Of a stretch of 34,564 nt of DNA, positions 30,185 to 34,564 are shown piece by piece. The position numbers and the translations under genes are program-made. The stretch covers positions 1-34,564 of the forward strand of contig NZ_JAWUWR010000050.1 of the NCBI RefSeq assembly GCF_034111725.1, in the 5' to 3' direction. Source of the stretch: Thalassolituus sp034111725. GTDB taxonomy: Bacteria > Pseudomonadota > Gammaproteobacteria > Pseudomonadales > Oceanobacteraceae. Within the stretch, counting starts at the first letter, position 1. Each line of letters starts with the position of its first letter. The notes under the pieces were generated by a model. The model had not been told where the DNA came from and did no database searches. It worked only from the letters and a program-made list of their open reading frames with translations.

Positions 30185-31528
30185 ATGTTGGAGTTGTTAA
30201 ATACCGTCAATGGCTGGGCATGGGGACCACCAATGCTTTTTTTAATCGCCTTGACGGGTATTTATCTAACGGTCGGACTAAAAGCCTACCCCATCATGCA
30301 TTTAGGCAATGGCTTTAAGCAGTTGTGGCTGGGGCGACATAAGCACGGCGAAGGCGAAATATCAGGCTTTAACGCCTTAATGACCTCGCTTTCAGCCACC
30401 ATAGGAACAGGGAACATTGCAGGCGTAGCCACCGCGATCGCTCTCGGCGGCCCCGGCGCCTTGTTTTGGATGTGGATCATTGCCTTGATCGGCATGGCGA
30501 CCAAATATTCCGAAGCGGTGTTAGCGGTGAATTTCCGCGAGAAGAATGATCAAGGCCATTATGTTGGCGGACCTATGTACTATATTCGCAACGGCTTAGG
30601 GCCTAAATTCAAATGGCTAGCGGTTCTGTTTGCATTTTTCGGTATGCTTGCGGGTTTCGGTATTGGCAACGGCACGCAAGCCAACTCGGTTGCTGATGTA
30701 GTGAGTCATTTCAACTTTGCTGGCGCACCGATCCCAGAATGGTTTACCGGTGTGGTGGTTGCGGTGCTCGTTGGCTTGGTATTAATTGGTGGCATTCGTC
30801 GTATCTCAGATATTGCCGGTAAGCTCGTACCTTTTATGGCGATTAGTTATGTGCTTGCCGGTATTGTCTTGCTGATTATTTTTGCCGATCGCATTCCGGC
30901 CGCCTTAGATCTTATTTTCACTCATGCCTTTGCTCCTATTTCAGCCGTCGGCGGATTTGCCGGTGCAACGGTATGGGCAGCTCTGCGCTATGGCGTTGCC
31001 CGCGGCGTTTTCTCCAACGAAGCTGGCTTGGGTAGCGCACCGATTGCACACGCGACGGCGACTACCGATAACCCAGTTCGCCAAGGCACGATTGCCATGC
31101 TTGGCACCTTCATCGACACCATCGTTATTTGTACTATTACCGGCTTAGTCATCGTTGCCTCCGGCGAATGGCAAAGTGGCGTATCCGGTGCCAACTTAAC
31201 CACCGCCGCCTTCAGTGCAGGACTACCCGTCGTTGGCCAATACATAGTAGGAATAGGATTGGCCGTCTTTGCCTTCACGACTATTATCGGTTGGTCTTTC
31301 TACGGTGAAAAATGCACTGAATACTTGTTTGGCCCAAAGTCGATTCCAGTATTTCGTATTGTTTGGGTGCTGGCGATTCCCATTGGCGCCACCCAAGATC
31401 TCAATAATGCATGGCTATTAGCGGATACCTTAAACGCCCTGATGGCGATTCCTAACTTAATTGCGCTCTTGTTGCTAAGCCCTGTGGTATTCAAATTAAC
31501 CAAAGCCTTCCTAGCTAAACAGCAGTAA
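30185..31528 (+). CDS. Sodium:alanine (glycine) symporter, AGCS family
   Basis: This 447-residue inner-membrane transporter of the alanine/glycine:cation symporter family has about ten hydrophobic segments. The family signature is clear: GPGALFWMWIIALIGMATKY at about 89-108, preceded by SATIGTGNIAGVATAIALGG and followed by HYVGGPMYYI. GVFSNEAGLGSAPIAHATA near residue 277 is the second conserved block. AGGAG lies eight bases before ATG 30185. It is divergent from ampD. Recycling of wall peptides releases D- and L-alanine, so a loose functional link with ampD is possible, but the two are in separate transcripts. Exact substrate is not determined. Confidence 0.93.
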   Translation: MLELLNTVNGWAWGPPMLFLIALTGIYLTVGLKAYPIMHLGNGFKQLWLGRHKHGEGEISGFNALMTSLSATIGTGNIAGVATAIALGGPGALFWMWIIALIGMATKYSEAVLAVNFREKNDQGHYVGGPMYYIRNGLGPKFKWLAVLFAFFGMLAGFGIGNGTQANSVADVVSHFNFAGAPIPEWFTGVVVAVLVGLVLIGGIRRISDIAGKLVPFMAISYVLAGIVLLIIFADRIPAALDLIFTHAFAPISAVGGFAGATVWAALRYGVARGVFSNEAGLGSAPIAHATATTDNPVRQGTIAMLGTFIDTIVICTITGLVIVASGEWQSGVSGANLTTAAFSAGLPVVGQYIVGIGLAVFAFTTIIGWSFYGEKCTEYLFGPKSIPVFRIVWVLAIPIGATQDLNNAWLLADTLNALMAIPNLIALLLLSPVVFKLTKAFLAKQQ

Positions 31529-31538
31529 TTACATGGCC

Positions 31539-31569
31539 AGCGTTAGAGGAATACGAACCTTCTAACGCT
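31539..31569 (+). repeat. Hairpin after the symporter gene
   Basis: AGCGTTAGA (31539-31547) pairs with TCTAACGCT (31561-31569), extended by GG/CC across a bulge. It begins ten bases after the stop. No T run follows at once (a T run appears at 31590-31595), so it probably stabilises the 3' end or is a poor terminator. Confidence 0.55.
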
Positions 31570-31700
31570 AAGCTCACTTACTTCAGCAATTTTTTACACC
31601 AGCTTTAGGTTTTCGGCTCGCAAGGGTAGAATCAGCACCCTATCGGCAAGCCTCATCCGCCCATTGTTAATTGAATACCTTTTTGCCTGACGAGATCTTC

Positions 31701-32552
31701 ATGGACCTAAGCCTACACACCCAAGATATTCGCACATCGGTTACTCGCGCCATCGAAGAAGATGTAGGTACTGGTGATATCACCGCACAATTAATTCCAG
31801 CCGAGAATAACGCGCATGCACGTATCATCTCGCGCGATCGCGCTGTCGTTGCAGGGCAAGCTTGGGTGAACGAAGTGTTTCATCAGGTTGATCCTGCGGT
31901 AAGCGTTATCTGGCGCGTCAGCGATGGCCAATGGGTACGCCCCAACCAAGTGTTATTTGAACTTAAAGGTTCTGCGCGCTCGCTACTCACGGGTGAACGT
32001 TGCGCCCTCAATTTTTTACAAAGCTTATCGGGCACGGCTACCCTTTGCCGTCACTACGCTTCACTCGTGCAAGGCACCGGCGTGCGCTTGTTGGATACCC
32101 GTAAAACCCTACCGGGTTTGCGCATTGCGCAAAAATACGCAGTGACCGTTGGCGGCTGTTATAACCACCGTATTGGTTTGTACGATGCCTTCCTAATCAA
32201 AGAAAACCACATCATGGCCGCTGGCGGCATCAATAATGCCGTTGCCCAAGCGCACCAAATAGCGCCCGGCAAACCCGTAGAAATCGAAGTGGAAACTATG
32301 CAGCAGCTCGATCAAGCCATTGATGCTGGCGCTGATATCATCATGCTCGACAACTTCAATACCGACACTATGCGAGAAGCGGTTGAACATACCCGCAACA
32401 AAACCCAAGGCCGCGTAAAACTCGAAGCGTCTGGCGGTATTAACACCACGACATTACGCAGCTATGCCGAAACCGGCGTCGATTTTATTTCTATTGGCGC
32501 GCTGACTAAAGATTGTAAGGCCGTGGATTTGTCGATGAGGTTGCTTGGTTAA
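31701..32552 (+). CDS. nadC: Nicotinate-nucleotide pyrophosphorylase (quinolinate phosphoribosyltransferase)
   Basis: This 283-residue enzyme converts quinolinate and PRPP to nicotinate mononucleotide in NAD synthesis. Recognisable blocks are EEDVGTGDITAQL at about 18-30, LTGERCALNFLQSLSGTAT, LLDTRKTLPGLR, and the substrate-binding GGCYNHRIGLYDAFLIKENH. The barrel end is KLEASGGINTTTLRSYAETG. The frame continues upstream to a TTG at 31671, but ATG 31701 follows GAGAT and gives the normal length. Cobalamin CobT uses nicotinate mononucleotide, but the genes are far apart and unlinked in transcription. Confidence 0.96.
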   Translation: MDLSLHTQDIRTSVTRAIEEDVGTGDITAQLIPAENNAHARIISRDRAVVAGQAWVNEVFHQVDPAVSVIWRVSDGQWVRPNQVLFELKGSARSLLTGERCALNFLQSLSGTATLCRHYASLVQGTGVRLLDTRKTLPGLRIAQKYAVTVGGCYNHRIGLYDAFLIKENHIMAAGGINNAVAQAHQIAPGKPVEIEVETMQQLDQAIDAGADIIMLDNFNTDTMREAVEHTRNKTQGRVKLEASGGINTTTLRSYAETGVDFISIGALTKDCKAVDLSMRLLG

Positions 32553-32703
32553 AAACTAAGCGCAAGAGCCTATTCTGTATACAAACTGACCAATTTTGTC
32601 AGCATGTGCCCAAGCAATGATCAGAGTTGCCAAAAGAATTAAAAAACCCCTATAAAAATGTGATGCATGCCCGCAAACAGGGCTTGCAGCGTGCCTTTAA
32701 GCT

Positions 32704-32719
32704 TGGCACACTCTTCGCA
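32704..32719 (+). promoter_or_regulatory. Sigma-54 promoter of pilA
   Basis: TGGCAC (32704-32709), five bases, TCGCA (32715-32719). The invariant GG (-24) and GC (-12) are ten bases apart as required, and TGGCAC is a perfect -24 box. PilS-PilR with RpoN controls pilA in Pseudomonas, so the same is expected here. The predicted start near 32730 gives a leader of about 100 bases. Confidence 0.75.
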
Positions 32720-32721
32720 CA

Positions 32722-32737
32722 GTCATTAAAGAATGAC
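32722..32737 (+). repeat. Hairpin at the pilA transcription start
   Basis: GTCATT (32722-32727) and AATGAC (32732-32737) form a perfect six-base-pair stem with a four-base loop. It begins three bases after the -12 element, around the expected transcription start. It could be a short 5' stem or a protein site. Confidence 0.4.
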
Positions 32738-32831
32738 CTGATTAGCCAGACGAACCGAAAGCCCTCCCGGCGATCAAACAGAACGGCCAATCAATCAATA
32801 AAAAATCTCAAATGAGAGTGGAGAGTTTCCT

Positions 32832-33365
32832 ATGAAATTACAAAAAGGTTTTACCCTGATTGAATTGATGATCGTGATCGCGATTATCGGTATTTTGGCG
32901 TCTGTTGCGATTCCGCAATATCAAACTTACACAATTCGTGCTGCAACCACTCCAGAGATCGTTGGAGCCGTTCGACCAGTCCAACTGGCGCTGTCTGAAT
33001 ATGCAGCTATTGGTCAAGCATTACCGGAAGCAGAAACAGATCTAGTTCAATGGGCAACCGGTGAAGCTGCTAATTGCTTGGGTATTGTGCAAAATGTCAT
33101 CTACACTCCGGCTGATGAATTTTCAGGAGTTATTACGGCGATTACATACTCTGCAGCTTCAACAGTGCCCAGCTGCGTTAAAGCAGGCGCTGGCCCTTCA
33201 GATGAACCAACACTGCAAGGCGTAACTATGTACCTCAACGCATTCTCAAATGAAAACGGCGCAGTAAGATACGAGCTTGATACAGCTACAAGTACTGGAG
33301 CTGGTGAGTTCCCAGCTAGATTCTTGCCGAAAATTGGAGATAAACCGCAAGTAGTTACTCCGTAA
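32832..33365 (+). CDS. pilA: Type IV major pilin, PilA
   Basis: This 177-residue type IVa pilin has the short leader MKLQKG, with cleavage by PilD before Phe, then FTLIELMIVIAIIGILASVA. Glu is at mature position 5. The leader and hydrophobic helix match the class exactly. The variable globular part holds two cysteines, in ANCLGI (about 82) and PSCVKA (about 116), spaced for one internal disulphide. GGAGAG precedes ATG 32832. It has its own sigma-54 promoter and a strong terminator, so it is made separately from pilB. Downstream pilB supports the role as pilus subunit rather than minor pseudopilin. Confidence 0.93.
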   Translation: MKLQKGFTLIELMIVIAIIGILASVAIPQYQTYTIRAATTPEIVGAVRPVQLALSEYAAIGQALPEAETDLVQWATGEAANCLGIVQNVIYTPADEFSGVITAITYSAASTVPSCVKAGAGPSDEPTLQGVTMYLNAFSNENGAVRYELDTATSTGAGEFPARFLPKIGDKPQVVTP

Positions 33366-33374
33366 TTTGTATAA

Positions 33375-33413
33375 AAATAACCCCGCCCCTGCAAAGAGGC
33401 GGGGTTATTTTTT
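33375..33413 (+). terminator. Strong Rho-independent terminator of pilA
   Basis: A perfect 13-base-pair stem (33375-33387, AAATAACCCCGCC, with 33398-33410) and a ten-base loop run into T residues to 33413. It begins ten bases after the pilA stop. Confidence 0.93.
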
Positions 33414-33590
33414 GCCTAAAATTTGACATCTATTAACTCCTTCTTCTAGTTACCTCCCAGAATTGTCGGTTAGGTCTCACCCCTTGCTGATAATTTTTGA
33501 GTACAATCATGCTTCAGTCTGTATTATCAATAGACTGCTATAAAGCCTAAATTTTTATAACCGAACTTAGCCCCGTATGGAGTGTTTTAC

Positions 33591-34564
33591 ATGGCGTTAT
33601 TGACCGGCCTTCCTCGTCGTCTCGTTGAGCAACAACTTCTCAACCAAGCGCAAGCCGAAGAGATACTCGCCAGTTGTAAAAAAGAAAAACAAAGCTTTGT
33701 CACACTGGCCGTTGCCAAAAAGTTGGTCAAAGCGAAAGAGCTTGCAGTTCTAGCGTCCGAAGAGTTCGGCCTACCACTGTTAGACCTCGCGGCATTTGAC
33801 GGCGAATTGATGCCAAAAGAACTGGTCAGCTCTGAACTCATCGACAAGCACCGTGTGCTTCCACTATTTGTACGTGGCAATCGTTTATTTGTTGCCCAAA
33901 GCGATCCATCGCAAATGATCGCTATCGACGAAATCAAGTTCAATACCGGCATGACGGTAGAAGCGATACTCGTTGAAGAAGATAAACTCAGTGTTGCCGT
34001 TGATCGTTTTTTATCCGCCAATGACAATACTCTCGGGGATCTTGATAGCGCACTCGACGACATTGATTTAGATGACCCGAACGCCCGAGACAAAGAGGAT
34101 GAACAAAATAGCAACGCAGGAGGCGATGACGCTCCTATCGTTCGCTTCGTCAATAAAATTTTATTAGACGCAATTAAATCCGGAGCATCCGATGTTCACT
34201 TTGAACCCTACGAAAAACGCTACCGTGTACGTTATCGTACCGATGGTATTTTATTAGAGGTCTCCAGCCCTCCGGTGAATTTAGCTGGTAAAATTGCGGC
34301 ACGCTTAAAAGTTATGTCGCAAATGGATATTTCTGAGCGCCGTCTTCCCCAAGATGGTCGTATCAAGATGAAGCTTTCCAAAACGAAAGCCATCGACTTC
34401 CGCGTCAATACCTTACCCACGTTATGGGGCGAAAAAATCGTACTGCGTATCCTTGATCCGTCTTCAGCTAAACTAGGGATTGATGCTCTAGGCTATGAGC
34501 CAGAGCAAAAAGATTTGTACTTAAATGCCTTAGCAAAACCACAAGGCATGATCTTGGTGACGGG
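33591..34564 (+). CDS. pilB: Type IV pilus assembly ATPase PilB (3' end outside window)
   Basis: PilB is the cytoplasmic hexameric ATPase that powers pilus extension. The first 324 codons are present of a usual ~570. The N-terminal domain (1-150, starting MALLTGLPRRLVEQQLLNQA) is of the MshEN type that binds cyclic di-GMP in some relatives. A linker rich in Asp (about 143-182) follows. The ATPase then begins at APIVRFVNKILLDAI, with SGASDVHFEP, RLPQDGRIKM and LPTLWGEKIVLRIL. The window ends at ILVTG, within Walker A. ATG 33591 has GGAG eight bases upstream. The 225-base gap after pilA holds the pilA terminator and a poor promoter candidate (TTGAGT, 19 bases, TATTAT at 33522). Confidence 0.96.
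   Translation, partial: MALLTGLPRRLVEQQLLNQAQAEEILASCKKEKQSFVTLAVAKKLVKAKELAVLASEEFGLPLLDLAAFDGELMPKELVSSELIDKHRVLPLFVRGNRLFVAQSDPSQMIAIDEIKFNTGMTVEAILVEEDKLSVAVDRFLSANDNTLGDLDSALDDIDLDDPNARDKEDEQNSNAGGDDAPIVRFVNKILLDAIKSGASDVHFEPYEKRYRVRYRTDGILLEVSSPPVNLAGKIAARLKVMSQMDISERRLPQDGRIKMKLSKTKAIDFRVNTLPTLWGEKIVLRILDPSSAKLGIDALGYEPEQKDLYLNALAKPQGMILVT

Noticed and set aside
32627..32815. 62-codon plus-strand open frame between nadC and pilA
   Set aside because: It begins with TTG without a ribosome site, has a highly basic sequence of no known family, and contains the sigma-54 promoter of pilA.
33497..33527. pilB promoter TTGAGT / TATTAT
   Set aside because: The spacer is 19 bases, too long for a confident sigma-70 call, so it is mentioned only in the pilB entry.
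33587..34153. 188-codon minus-strand open frame opposite pilB
   Set aside because: Serine-rich low-complexity translation antisense to a strongly conserved gene; typical of a shadow frame.

Overview
The window looks like chromosomal DNA of a marine gammaproteobacterium. The evidence is a groESL operon with fxsA upstream, an AceE-type homodimeric pyruvate dehydrogenase E1, ampD-ampE close to nadC and pilA-pilB, and two AlmA/EthA-like flavin monooxygenases next to an acyl-CoA oxidation cluster. Base composition is moderate. The gene mix resembles hydrocarbon-using Oceanospirillales, but that placement is an inference from gene content. I found no rRNA, tRNA, CRISPR array, insertion sequence or prophage.

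Layout. (1) 1-2349, minus strand: fxsA, groES and groEL (3' end cut by the window), with heat-shock (sigma-32) type promoters in front of groES and probably fxsA. (2) 2591-14187: two paralogous monooxygenases (plus strand) bracket a minus-strand cluster and a plus-strand dehydrogenase. Minus-strand order of transcription is a MerR regulator, then an AMACR-like CoA-transferase-family protein, an LCAD-like acyl-CoA dehydrogenase, a thiolase and a FadB-like bifunctional enzyme. On the plus strand are a short-chain dehydrogenase and an alkyltransferase-like DNA repair protein. (3) 14269-20651, minus: a chemoreceptor, then aceF and aceE. (4) 20734-27126: late cobalamin synthesis and salvage, with cobO and cobQ on plus and btuF, cobU-cobT-cobC-cobS on minus. 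(5) 27200-28542: a small PilZ protein and a Mak-type fructokinase. (6) 28572-34564: ampE and ampD (minus), a sodium:alanine symporter, nadC, type IV pilin pilA behind a sigma-54 promoter, and the start of pilB.

How it fits together. Region 2 has all the core enzyme types for oxidising an acyl chain to acetyl-CoA or propionyl-CoA: dehydrogenase, hydratase/3-hydroxyacyl dehydrogenase and thiolase. It adds a protein carrying the three catalytic residues of alpha-methylacyl-CoA racemase and two oxygenases that could generate the substrate. My leading hypothesis is a pathway for methyl-branched (isoprenoid-type) or long-chain alkanes or acids, controlled by the MerR protein through repeated GTAACTC half-sites in front of the racemase-like gene. 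Region 4 would convert incoming or partly made corrinoid to adenosylcobalamin, but CbiB/CobD is missing from the window and there is no room for a cobalamin riboswitch at the gene starts. The rest is standard core genome, with several well-formed regulatory sites noted individually.
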